From the NCBI GenBank assembly GCA_030631915.1, contig DAOVKF010000012.1:1-19476 (forward strand): a stretch of DNA of 19,476 nucleotides, read 5' to 3'. Origin of the DNA: Candidatus Omnitrophota bacterium (lineage in GTDB: Bacteria; Omnitrophota; Gorgyraeia; Tantalellales; Tantalellaceae). Numbering within the stretch: position 1 is the first letter of the stretch; each line of letters opens with the position of its first letter. Under the pieces are notes generated by a model. That model ran no database searches. It was not told the DNA's origin and saw only the letters and a list, made by a program, of their open reading frames with translations. The position numbers and the translations under genes were made by a program. Positions 6,819 through 14,022 of the stretch are shown piece by piece.

Positions 6819-6880
6819 TGTCATCCCGAGCGATTCGACGTAGCCTAAAGGGCGAAGCGGAGAGTTGGGAGCGGGAATCT
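6819..6880 (+). repeat. MITE-like element abutting the epimerase ribosome binding site
   Basis: A segment opening TGTCATCCCGAGCG and closing GAGCGGGAATCT has imperfect terminal inverted repeats (ATCCCG at the left, CGGGAAT at the right) around a GA-rich centre. Its ends resemble halves of the 20-bp palindromes in this window, so it may be a diverged or expanded member of the same family. It ends about 10 nt before the Shine-Dalgarno of the next gene. It encodes no protein. Confidence 0.4.
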
Positions 6881-6888
6881 ACAATAAA

Positions 6889-6895
6889 AAGGAGG
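6889..6895 (+). promoter_or_regulatory. Strong ribosome binding site that selects a TTG start
   Basis: AAGGAGG sits 6 nt before TTG at 6902, the ideal spacing. An ATG at 6898 is only 2 nt away from it and opens a frame that stops after 24 codons. The TTG frame gives the conserved epimerase N-terminus MKILAVVGARPN, so TTG is the true start. Confidence 0.85.
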
Positions 6896-6901
6896 AAATG
6901 C

Positions 6902-8014
6902 TTGAAAATCTTAGCAGTAGTAGGCGCCAGGCCGAATTTCATGAAGATCGCCCCGATCTTCAGGGCTTTTGACGACGTCATAGCACGGGATCCCGAAAAG
7001 AACATCCGACACGCTCTTGTCCATACCGGCCAGCATTATGATGATAACATGTCAAAAGTATTCTTCGATGACCTGGATATACCCAGGCCGGACATCAATC
7101 TGGATGTGGGTTCAGGCACTCATTCCGAACAGACAGCGGCCATAATGGTCAAGTTTGAGCGTTTCTGCGAGAAAGAAAAGCCGGACCTGATAATGGTCGT
7201 GGGAGACGTGAACTCCACCCTGGCATGCAGCATAGTGGCGGCGAAACTGCTTATACCTGTCGTTCATGTCGAGGCCGGCCTGAGAAGTTTTGACAGGACC
7301 ATGCCGGAGGAGATCAATCGTGTTGTTACCGACGCTCTTTCGGAACATCTTTTCACCACCAGTCCGGAGGCCGCCGAAAATCTCAAAAAAGAAGGCATAT
7401 CAGGGGATAAGATCCATTTTGTCGGTAATGTAATGATAGATACGCTTTTTTATTCTCTGCCCAAAACAAAAAATTCTGTCATAAAAACTGAGCTGGGCCT
7501 TAATGATGAGCCATTCGCGCTGGTGACCCTCCACCGCCCTTCGAACGTGGATACCGAAAAAATATTCGGCGACATCCTGGATGGATTGATGGAAATGTCG
7601 AAAAAGATCACGGTCATTTTCCCGATACATCCCCGCGCCAGAAAAAAAATAGAAGGGCTCAATGCGGGTGATAAGATCAAGGATAACGGGAAGATGAGGC
7701 TTATTGACCCGGTAGGATATCTTGATTTTTTGACTCTGATGAAGAGCGCGGCGCTGGTCCTTACTGCTTCCGGCGGGATACAGGAGGAAACTACGGTGCT
7801 TGGGGTCCCCTGCCTGACACTGCGTGAGAACACGGAAAGGCCGGTTACCATCACGGAGGGCACTAATATACTGGTCGGCACGGACACGGAAAGAATAGTT
7901 TCCGAGGCTGACCGGATATTAAGAGGTGAAGTGAAAACAGGAAAGATGCCGGAGCTGTGGGACGGCAAAACCGCCGAAAGAATAGTCGCAAAAATCATCG
8001 ATATTTATTGCTGA
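6902..8014 (+). CDS. wecB: UDP-N-acetylglucosamine 2-epimerase (non-hydrolysing)
   Basis: Interconverts UDP-GlcNAc and UDP-ManNAc in the cytoplasm, supplying ManNAc for the polymer. The 370 residues match the usual length of WecB/MnaA enzymes. Signature segments are GARPNFMKIAPI (8-19), HTGQHYD, GDVNS, HVEAGLRS, MPEEINR, LHRPSNV and the nucleotide-binding ASGGIQEETTVLGVPCLTLRE block. Residues matching the E. coli catalytic set are present: Asp102, Glu124, Glu137 and His211. It starts with TTG behind a perfect Shine-Dalgarno. The gene is bracketed by short palindromic repeats on both sides (6789-6880 and 8085-8142), which sets it apart from the tightly packed genes further along. No ManNAc dehydrogenase (WecC) is in the window, so plain ManNAc is the simplest product used, probably by the GT26 enzyme two genes downstream. 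Confidence 0.95.
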   Translation: MKILAVVGARPNFMKIAPIFRAFDDVIARDPEKNIRHALVHTGQHYDDNMSKVFFDDLDIPRPDINLDVGSGTHSEQTAAIMVKFERFCEKEKPDLIMVVGDVNSTLACSIVAAKLLIPVVHVEAGLRSFDRTMPEEINRVVTDALSEHLFTTSPEAAENLKKEGISGDKIHFVGNVMIDTLFYSLPKTKNSVIKTELGLNDEPFALVTLHRPSNVDTEKIFGDILDGLMEMSKKITVIFPIHPRARKKIEGLNAGDKIKDNGKMRLIDPVGYLDFLTLMKSAALVLTASGGIQEETTVLGVPCLTLRENTERPVTITEGTNILVGTDTERIVSEADRILRGEVKTGKMPELWDGKTAERIVAKIIDIYC

Positions 8015-8084
8015 GCCGGTATTCGGGCCGTCTCATAATTAATGTTTAACGGTTTCTCAGATCTTTACTCCATTTTGTGTATAG

Positions 8085-8142
8085 ATTCCTGCTTTCGCAG
8101 GAATGACAGACTCATAATTGTCATTCCCGCGCAATCGGGAAT
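8085..8142 (+). repeat. Pair of 20-bp palindromic repeats in inverted orientation (dRS3-like), copies 2 and 3
   Basis: Copy 2 is ATTCCTGCTTTCGCAGGAAT (8085-8104) and copy 3 is ATTCCCGCGCAATCGGGAAT (8123-8142). The outer flanks are GATTCC and GGAATC; the inner flanks are GGAATGACA and TGTCATTCC. The whole 8084-8143 block is therefore one large interrupted palindrome with a 10-nt centre, able to form two small hairpins or a single long one. Copy 3 fits ATTCCC-N8-GGGAAT exactly. The block lies between the epimerase gene and the VpsJ-like gene and may act as a bidirectional transcription barrier or an insertion target. Confidence 0.7.
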
Positions 8143-8177
8143 CCATGTTAAAATGTGGCCATCCATTGTTTTAAAAA

Positions 8178-9350
8178 ATGCGTACTGACTTCTTAACAGA
8201 CTTATACGGATACGTAAAAAAAAACGACTATTCGGGTTACGATCTTTTTGACGGCCTGAACGCGAAATTGCCCCGCTATGTGGGCCTCTACAAAAGCGAG
8301 CTTTTCAAGCTGTTCTGGATACAGCTCAACAAGAGATCCCCGATAAATTTCAGACCGCTTTTTATTACCCCCAGAGAATTCAACGTAAAAGGAGGAGCGT
8401 TATTCCTGCTGGGGCTGGTCAATCTATATGTGGCGTCCGGCGACGCGAAATACCTGGAAGACATGGAATATCTTTATAGCCGGATACTTCAGAAAAGGAT
8501 AAGGACAGGTTCGGGTTCAGGGTTTGGCTATAATTTCGAATGGAAAGCAAGGGCCTTTTCCGTGCCTGTCGAGACACCGAACGCGGTCACCACCGTATTT
8601 GTGGCAAAAGCGCTGCTTGAGTATCACCGGAGATCACAGAAGGATGTAGCAGCGATATTAGAGGAGATGAAAAACTTTCTCCTGGCGGAGATGATCAAAT
8701 TCGAAGATGATAAGAAGCTGTGTTTCAATTATGTTCCCGGAAAAGACGCGGAGATACACAACGCCAATCTTCTTGTGGCCGCTTTTTTGAGTGAATACTA
8801 TGGTTTGAGCGGGGGAAAAGACGGGAAATTAAAGGAGAAAATAAAGAAGGCGGTGGATTTCTCGGTCTCCGACATAAACCCGGATTTTTCATGGCCGTAC
8901 GGGACAAAGCCCTTTCACCGGTGGGTGGACAATTTTCATACCGCGTTCAATATCGAGTCTTTATTAACGATCTCATCGATATTTCCTGAACTGGCCCTGG
9001 ATGAGATCATCTCAAACGTCATAAGATATTATCTGAAAGAGCTTTTCCGCGGGGACGGAACGCCCAAATATTACAATGACAGGCTTTTTCCGATAAACAT
9101 ACATGTCCTGGCCGGGACAAAGATACTTTTAAATAAACTTTCCGGCATGGAAGCGAAGTTCGGCATTGATCCGGAGAGGGTCAGACAGATAACAAATAAG
9201 AACAATGAGTGGATAGAGAAGTTCCGGTCCCCGAAGGGGTATTTTTACTGCCAGAAGAACAGATTTTTCTGGAACAGGATACCCTATATGCGCTGGGCCC
9301 AGGCATGGATGTTCTACGCCCTCAGCACGGATTTATTGAACGCGGATTAA
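8178..9350 (+). CDS. VpsJ-like protein, putative alpha/alpha-toroid, EPS-associated
   Basis: A 390-residue soluble protein with no signal peptide and a mostly helical pattern (repeated amphipathic segments such as KGGALFLLGLVNLYVA, TTVFVAKALLEYH, NANLLVAAFLSEYYG). This suggests an (alpha/alpha)6 six-hairpin fold like that of some glycosidases, lyases and epimerases. The motifs YSGYDLFDGLN near the N-terminus and WPYGTKPFHRWVDNFHTAF at about 238-256 resemble proteins annotated as polysaccharide biosynthesis protein VpsJ, sometimes misnamed delta-aminolevulinic acid dehydratase. I recognise the group from memory only. Its reaction is not established. A role in modifying the lipid-linked repeat unit or a precursor is a guess from context and fold. 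No good Shine-Dalgarno precedes the ATG. The next gene follows 12 nt after the stop, so the two are probably co-transcribed. Confidence 0.6.
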   Translation: MRTDFLTDLYGYVKKNDYSGYDLFDGLNAKLPRYVGLYKSELFKLFWIQLNKRSPINFRPLFITPREFNVKGGALFLLGLVNLYVASGDAKYLEDMEYLYSRILQKRIRTGSGSGFGYNFEWKARAFSVPVETPNAVTTVFVAKALLEYHRRSQKDVAAILEEMKNFLLAEMIKFEDDKKLCFNYVPGKDAEIHNANLLVAAFLSEYYGLSGGKDGKLKEKIKKAVDFSVSDINPDFSWPYGTKPFHRWVDNFHTAFNIESLLTISSIFPELALDEIISNVIRYYLKELFRGDGTPKYYNDRLFPINIHVLAGTKILLNKLSGMEAKFGIDPERVRQITNKNNEWIEKFRSPKGYFYCQKNRFFWNRIPYMRWAQAWMFYALSTDLLNAD

Positions 9351-9362
9351 ACGGCTGAAGAT

Positions 9363-10127
9363 ATGAACAAGATCCGACATAAGAAACGAATAGAATTCTT
9401 CGGGGCCAAGATCGATCCACTGACAATGGAAGAGACGCTCCGGAGGATAACAGGGATAATCGAAAAACGCGAGATAACCCAGCATGTGGTCGTCAACGTG
9501 GCGAAACTTGTCATGATGCAGGAGGACAAAGAATTAAGGGACGCGGTCAATTCCTGCGGATTGATCAATGTTGACGGCGCGGGGATCTTATGGGGCGCAA
9601 AATTTTCGGGCATTGATCTTCCGGAAAGAGTTACCGGAATAGACCTGATGTGGAATCTGGTAGGGCTTGCCGCGGACAGGGGATACAGCATATATTTTCT
9701 CGGCGCCGCCGAAAGAACGATAAGGAAGGTAGTGGATATCTGCAGGACGGAATATCCGCCTCTTCGCGTCGCCGGGTTCCGGAACGGTTATTTTACCGAG
9801 AAGGATGAAACGAAAATAACCGGAGAAATAAAAAATTCAAATGCCGATATACTTTTTGTAGGCATACCTTCTCCAAAAAAGGAAATATTCCTGAGAAGAA
9901 ACCTCCGCAGAATACAGGTCCCTTTTACCATGGGGGTTGGCGGGAGTTTCGACGTGGTAGCCGGCAAAACAAAGAGAGCGCCTGTATGGATGCAGAAAAG
10001 CGGCCTGGAGTGGCTTTACAGGTTCCTGCAGGAACCGCGCAGGATGTGGAAGAGATACCTGGTAACGAATTCAAGGTATCTGGGAATGCTGATAAAAGGA
10101 AGAATACGGTCAACAAAGAACGGCTGA
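9363..10127 (+). CDS. WecG/TagA/CpsF-family glycosyltransferase (GT26)
   Basis: Transfers a sugar, in TagA and WecG a ManNAc or ManNAcA residue, to a lipid-linked acceptor at the cytoplasmic membrane face. The 254 residues are typical. Family blocks in order are FGAKIDPLTMEETL (from residue 11), HVVVNVAKLVM, VDGAGILWGAK with Asp71 matching the proposed catalytic base of TagA, RVTGIDLMWNL, YFLGA, FRNGYF, ADILFVGIPSPKKE, MGVGGSFDVVAGKTKRAP, and the C-terminal LEWLYRFLQEPRRMWKRY segment thought to contact the membrane. With the epimerase gene nearby, ManNAc transfer as an early step is the likeliest activity. Family members in other EPS loci (for example GumM) transfer glucose, so the donor is not certain. 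The polymerase gene starts 1 nt after the stop codon. Confidence 0.9.
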   Translation: MNKIRHKKRIEFFGAKIDPLTMEETLRRITGIIEKREITQHVVVNVAKLVMMQEDKELRDAVNSCGLINVDGAGILWGAKFSGIDLPERVTGIDLMWNLVGLAADRGYSIYFLGAAERTIRKVVDICRTEYPPLRVAGFRNGYFTEKDETKITGEIKNSNADILFVGIPSPKKEIFLRRNLRRIQVPFTMGVGGSFDVVAGKTKRAPVWMQKSGLEWLYRFLQEPRRMWKRYLVTNSRYLGMLIKGRIRSTKNG

Positions 10128-10128
10128 C

Positions 10129-11526
10129 ATGATCCATAAAATACGGGAAACTATACTGGGCGTGATCAGGGCATATAAGAAGGATATCCCGGTCATCCTG
10201 TTCGCCATTATCATGTTGAAGATGGGCAGGAGATGGCAGGACAGCGTTTTCGGCTATGCATTTTTTCCGGTTATGTTTTTCTGGATGTTCAGGATGCCGC
10301 TGGAACAGAAGTTGCATACTCTGATTTTTTTGATACCCTGGGCGGAATCCCGGCAGATGCCGGGGCAGATGTTCGGGATCGTGGGCTTGAACCCGATAAA
10401 CGTGCTCTTTCTGATGATCGTGGGCACGGTTATCTTTGAAAAACGAAAGCTCACTTCGCGTTCACGTTTCAACTGCGCGATAGGCATATTTGTATCGCTT
10501 CTTTTTATTTCCATGTTCAGGGGGATAGCGAACGTGTCTTTTCAACACATCACTTTCTCCTATTATTTCCTGAATATATTCCTGAAGCCCCTGCAGATCA
10601 TATTGAGCGGCATAATGGTGTTCTATATCCTGCGTGAACCGAAACAGGTCTTCCATTTTCTGAGGGCGATCAAGCTCTCAGGAGCATTGCTGGGCGTATG
10701 GGTCCTTCTTCGCAGCGGGCACAGCGTCGAGACGATCTGGGCAATGACAAGGACATTATCGATCCATAAAAACGCCATCAGTTTTATTTTCCTGACTCTT
10801 TTGTCCATGAATCTGGCGACGATGGATTACGGTGATAAAGCGGAAAAGTTCGCGAACAGAGTTCTTAGCATCATTTATATTCTGGTGGTCATGTTCACTT
10901 TTTCCCGGCAGGGATATGTGTCCTGTGTCCTCGTGTTATTTTTCTTCTCCGTCCAAAAAGGGTTTAAACGGGTCATGCTTTTTATCATAGGGCTTGTCCT
11001 GTTCTGGTCGTTCTTTATGCCGTTCTCGGTCAAACAGAGGATATACACGGGCACGGAAACAGGTGAAAAGATGGGGGTTAAGGCGCATTTGACGGGAGAC
11101 GTAAGCGCGGGAAGAAACGAGACCTGGGCCGCGAGCATGCCTGTGGTCTGGGAGCATCCCCTGTTCGGCCAGGGCAGATTGGCTTACGCAAAGTCAGTAA
11201 GAGCGGGCAGGGAGTATTTGCCGTCACATCCGCATAACGCGTATATACAATGTATGCTGGATAACGGCATGGTCGGATTGATCATTATCGTGGGTTTTTA
11301 CGTGTTCCTCATGATGAAGAGCTGGTTTCTTTATAAAAGGAGCAAAAGCAAATTTGCCAGGGCGTACGGATTTGGTTTTGCCCTGACCATGGGTGTTTTT
11401 CTGTTACAGGGCTATACGGGATTCAGATTTTATCCGTATGAGGAAAGTTATTTTGTCTGGTTCTATCTGGGGGGTCTGATGTGGGTTTATGAGAACCAGG
11501 GATATCTGGTCGAACATGGCATGTAG
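10129..11526 (+). CDS. O-antigen ligase/polymerase family membrane protein (probable Wzy polymerase)
   Basis: A 465-residue integral inner-membrane protein with about 11-12 hydrophobic segments. It carries the PF04932-type signature in the large periplasmic loop: SAGRNETWAASMPVVWEHPLFGQG (from about 325), then PSHPHNAYIQCMLDNGMVGL (from about 364), including the conserved Arg and the HN pair. Proteins of this family either polymerise lipid-linked repeat units (Wzy) or ligate polymer to lipid A-core (WaaL). In a locus with Wzx, Wzc-like and OPX genes and no lipid A-core genes, polymerase is the better reading. The ATG lies 1 nt after the stop of the GT26 gene, so translation is likely coupled. 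Confidence 0.85.
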   Translation: MIHKIRETILGVIRAYKKDIPVILFAIIMLKMGRRWQDSVFGYAFFPVMFFWMFRMPLEQKLHTLIFLIPWAESRQMPGQMFGIVGLNPINVLFLMIVGTVIFEKRKLTSRSRFNCAIGIFVSLLFISMFRGIANVSFQHITFSYYFLNIFLKPLQIILSGIMVFYILREPKQVFHFLRAIKLSGALLGVWVLLRSGHSVETIWAMTRTLSIHKNAISFIFLTLLSMNLATMDYGDKAEKFANRVLSIIYILVVMFTFSRQGYVSCVLVLFFFSVQKGFKRVMLFIIGLVLFWSFFMPFSVKQRIYTGTETGEKMGVKAHLTGDVSAGRNETWAASMPVVWEHPLFGQGRLAYAKSVRAGREYLPSHPHNAYIQCMLDNGMVGLIIIVGFYVFLMMKSWFLYKRSKSKFARAYGFGFALTMGVFLLQGYTGFRFYPYEESYFVWFYLGGLMWVYENQGYLVEHGM

Positions 11527-11554
11527 AGGAAAAAACGGGTTATAGGCAATATAT

Positions 11555-12130
11555 ATGAACACAGAACAGCTTAAGGAAACAATTAAAGCGGATCTATATA
11601 GATATTCCGGGGAGACTTCATCTAAAGCTTTTCTAAGGATTTTTTTCAAAAAGCCAGGCTTTAGATATACTTATTTCATGCGGAAGTGTTCTTTTTATAA
11701 AGAAAACGGCTCAAAAACGAAGATCCTGTTTTTTAAGTTTTTCTTGGCGAGATATAAGATGAAATATGGATTCAGCATTCCTTTTGAGTGTAAGATCGGA
11801 AAAGGATTATATTTGGGGCATTTCGGGAATGTCGTCGTTAATGGAAGGTCCGTGATCGGGCGCAATTTCAATATAGGGCAAGGAGTGACCATAGGCCAGG
11901 TCAACCGCGGGAAAAACAAAGGAGTTCCGCATATAGGCGACAGGGTGTGGGTAGGGCCTAACGCCGTTATTGTGGGTGGCATAAGGATAGGCAATGGCGC
12001 GCTGATAGGGCCGGGGGCCTATGTGAATTTCGACGTCCCGGATAACGCGGTGGTTATCGGGAATCCCGGTAACATCATCTCATTTAAAGGGACAGAAGGA
12101 TATGTGAGGCGTACGGTGAGTGAAGAATGA
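11555..12130 (+). CDS. Hexapeptide-repeat acyltransferase (serine acetyltransferase-like fold)
   Basis: A 191-residue protein with a short helical N-terminal part (1-65) and a left-handed beta-helix (about 70-170) built from hexapeptide turns such as IGKGLYLG, VIGRNFNIGQGVTIG, IGDRVWVGPNAVIVGG, IRIGNGALIGPGAYVNFDV and the closing VVIGNPGNII. His89 in YLGHFGN matches the catalytic His of the serine acetyltransferase group. In an EPS locus it more likely O-acetylates a sugar of the repeat unit, or an amino sugar precursor, from acetyl-CoA. CysE-like serine acetylation cannot be excluded. The 5' part of the gene is strikingly AT-rich: two 60-nt blocks from 11641 and 11701 counted 28 and 33 percent GC, well below the neighbours, which hints at a separate origin. 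The Shine-Dalgarno is weak. Confidence 0.85.
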   Translation: MNTEQLKETIKADLYRYSGETSSKAFLRIFFKKPGFRYTYFMRKCSFYKENGSKTKILFFKFFLARYKMKYGFSIPFECKIGKGLYLGHFGNVVVNGRSVIGRNFNIGQGVTIGQVNRGKNKGVPHIGDRVWVGPNAVIVGGIRIGNGALIGPGAYVNFDVPDNAVVIGNPGNIISFKGTEGYVRRTVSEE

Positions 12131-12174
12131 TCGGACAGTCCATTATATCGGGACACAGTTAAATAGAAATAGTT

Positions 12175-12207
12175 GTTCAAATGCCCTGAATCAGGAAAAA
12201 TTCGAAC
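12175..12207 (+). repeat. Inverted repeat directly before the ParB-GT4 gene
   Basis: GTTCAAAT (12175-12182) pairs with ATTCGAAC (12200-12207) with one A-C mismatch, and inside it CCTGA (12185-12189) faces TCAGG (12191-12195). The structure ends one base before the GAAGG (12208-12212) that serves as Shine-Dalgarno for the ATG at 12217. It could tune translation or be a remnant of a junction. It has no T-tract, so it is not an intrinsic terminator. Confidence 0.4.
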
Positions 12208-12216
12208 GAAGGCTGT

Positions 12217-13935
12217 ATGCATATACCCCTGGCATTAAAAAAGATCTACAGGACGTTTTACTGGCGTTTTATCAACATACTGTCATCCGGAAGCGCCACC
12301 AGGATCCATTATATCGATCCGGAGGATATCCATTACGGGCAGACCCCCGAAAGCCAGTTCAGGGCCAAATCCATCTTCAGGTTCATAAGGTCTGGTGACT
12401 GGGATAGGGAGCTTATTCCGATCGAAGGACACCCGCTTTTCATCTCATTCCGGGACAGATTCATCAATAAAAAGGACTGGCAGGAGACCATATTTTACAG
12501 GGATGCCCTCTCGCAGATCAATAGAGGGGTTCCGTTCCGGGGGATACTGGCGAAAGACGAGCTGGACCTGCGGTTTAAAAAATGCGATGAACTGTTTTCT
12601 GATATCAGGGAAAACGGTTATAAGAGCAACCTGGATCTTTATCAGAAAGGAAAGTTGGATAACCCGATCAACCTGCTGGACGAAATAACGGTCAATATTG
12701 ACCGGGACGGAAAGATGATATTGAACGACGGCTGGCACAGGTTCTCTATCGCGCGCCTTTTGAATATCAGCAGAGTCCCGGTCAGGGTGCTTATGCGCCA
12801 TCCCTCCTGCAGGAAAAAAAGCCTGAAAACAGGCAAAAGGATGAGCATCTTTTATTCGACCGGGATGTACAGTACAAAGTACGGCGGGATAGAGCGGATG
12901 CTCGTCAATCTTACGCAGAAGCTCTCAGCAATGGGGCACAGCATCTTTCTACAGTTTGAATGCCCTCCGGTTGATCAGGATTTTCTGAACGATATTCAGA
13001 ATGCTGGCGGTACAATCGTGATAATACGCACTAAGGGGCGAATTATCAGGGGGTTCTTCGGTATTTTTACATACATCCGAAGGAATGGAATAGATATGAT
13101 ACACGCGAATTTTAATCCTGCGAAAGATATTTGTGTTTACGCGGGCGTATTAGCCGGCGTAAAGAAGATAGTCTGCCATTTCAGGACCATGGAAAGCGGA
13201 AAACCCCGGACAGGTTTCCGGTTGTGGTTCCTCTCTCATTTCAGCGACGTGAATCTTGCGGTCTCAGAAGCGGTGAAAAGGGATCTGGTGGAAAGAGGCG
13301 CTCTTCCTGACAAGATACACGTTCTGTATGATGGAAGTTTTGTGCCGGCCGTTCTTAAAAGCAAAAGGGAAGCATGTGATATGCTGCATTTGGAATGTTC
13401 TCCCCTGATCTTGCTGTGTATTGCGTGGGATGACCCCGTAAAAGGCGTGGACCTTTTACTTGGATCGCTCGGCATTATCGCGGGGAGGTTTCCCTCTGCG
13501 AAATTCTGGGTGGCTGGATCAGCAAGTAACAACAGGAAGTATACGGATCTGGCGTGTGAATTAGGAATAGAAGATCAGGTCGTCTGGCTGGGCATACGCA
13601 GTGATGTCCCGATCCTGATGGATTGTTGTGATATATATGTCCAGCCATCGCGGGCGGAAGGGTTCGGGCTTACGGTCGCCGAAGCCATGGCATCCGGGAA
13701 GCCTGTTGCCGCGTTCAGGGTGGGCGGGATACCGGAGGTTGTCGAGGACGGCGTCACTGGCATCCTTGCCCAACCCGAAAGTACGGCCTCACTTGGCGAG
13801 GCATTGACGAGATTGCTGGAAGATCCTGAACTGCGGCAAAAGATGGGCGCGGCGGGCAGAGAACGAGTGGCCCATTTTTTCGATCTGGATAAACAGGTCG
13901 CGCGGATCATAGACTGGTATGAAAAATCTGTATGA
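12217..13935 (+). CDS. Two-domain protein: N-terminal ParB-like domain plus C-terminal GT4 glycosyltransferase
   Basis: A 572-residue single reading frame. Residues 1-200 form a domain seen as a stand-alone protein in other EPS and LPS loci. It starts with a basic segment, contains RIHYIDPEDIHYG (about 29-41) and ends in a ParB/sulfiredoxin-like motif, DGKMILNDGWHRFSIARLL with IPV-type strand VPVRVLMRH (about 163-195). From Met209 (SIFYSTGMYSTKYGGIERM) the rest is a complete GT-B glycosyltransferase of family GT4, with the acceptor-side GGIERM loop and the donor-site E-x7-E motif at Glu481 and Glu489. It would transfer a sugar from an NDP donor at the cytoplasmic membrane face. The role of the ParB-like part is unknown. 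The linker RKKSLKTGKR is short, and an internal ATG at 12841 could yield the GT4 part alone. Confidence 0.82.
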   Translation: MHIPLALKKIYRTFYWRFINILSSGSATRIHYIDPEDIHYGQTPESQFRAKSIFRFIRSGDWDRELIPIEGHPLFISFRDRFINKKDWQETIFYRDALSQINRGVPFRGILAKDELDLRFKKCDELFSDIRENGYKSNLDLYQKGKLDNPINLLDEITVNIDRDGKMILNDGWHRFSIARLLNISRVPVRVLMRHPSCRKKSLKTGKRMSIFYSTGMYSTKYGGIERMLVNLTQKLSAMGHSIFLQFECPPVDQDFLNDIQNAGGTIVIIRTKGRIIRGFFGIFTYIRRNGIDMIHANFNPAKDICVYAGVLAGVKKIVCHFRTMESGKPRTGFRLWFLSHFSDVNLAVSEAVKRDLVERGALPDKIHVLYDGSFVPAVLKSKREACDMLHLECSPLILLCIAWDDPVKGVDLLLGSLGIIAGRFPSAKFWVAGSASNNRKYTDLACELGIEDQVVWLGIRSDVPILMDCCDIYVQPSRAEGFGLTVAEAMASGKPVAAFRVGGIPEVVEDGVTGILAQPESTASLGEALTRLLEDPELRQKMGAAGRERVAHFFDLDKQVARIIDWYEKSV

Positions 13936-13971
13936 ACTGAGTAGTCAGGGGAAAGGCCGTTTGCCATGTTC

Positions 13972-14022
13972 CGGACAGGGAGGGAAACCACATAATTTAA
14001 CGGACAGGAAGGGACCGCATAA
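13972..14022 (+). repeat. Tandem imperfect duplication of the leader before the flippase gene
   Basis: A unit starting CGGACAGGGAGGGA and ending CCACATAA (13972-13995) is repeated 29 nt later as CGGACAGGAAGGGA plus CCGCATAA (14001-14022). The second copy runs straight into the flippase ATG at 14023 and supplies its purine-rich Shine-Dalgarno. The first copy has a matching purine-rich block but is followed by TTT instead of ATG. The leader at 17751-17770 (GACAGAACGGAGACCATAAG) is loosely similar. Confidence 0.5.

Noticed and set aside
6898..6972. Small ATG frame of 24 codons overlapping the wecB start
   Set aside because: The Shine-Dalgarno is only 2 nt from this ATG but 6 nt from the TTG that starts the conserved epimerase. 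The peptide has no sign of selection visible here.
7450..7998. Minus-strand open frame (182 codons) opposite wecB
   Set aside because: Shadow of a highly conserved epimerase. The translation is Ser/Pro/Ile rich and shows no family.
12120..12398. Plus-strand open frame of 92 codons overlapping the acetyltransferase end and the ParB-GT4 start
   Set aside because: It covers the 5' end of a clearly conserved domain in another frame, and its product is compositionally odd (many Arg, His, Gln) with no recognisable motif.
12811..12834. Programmed -1 frameshift signal (A-run followed by a hairpin) inside the ParB-GT4 gene
   Set aside because: The seven A do not fall in the reading phase needed for the usual A-AAA-AAG slip, and both domains are already in one continuous frame, so no shift is required.
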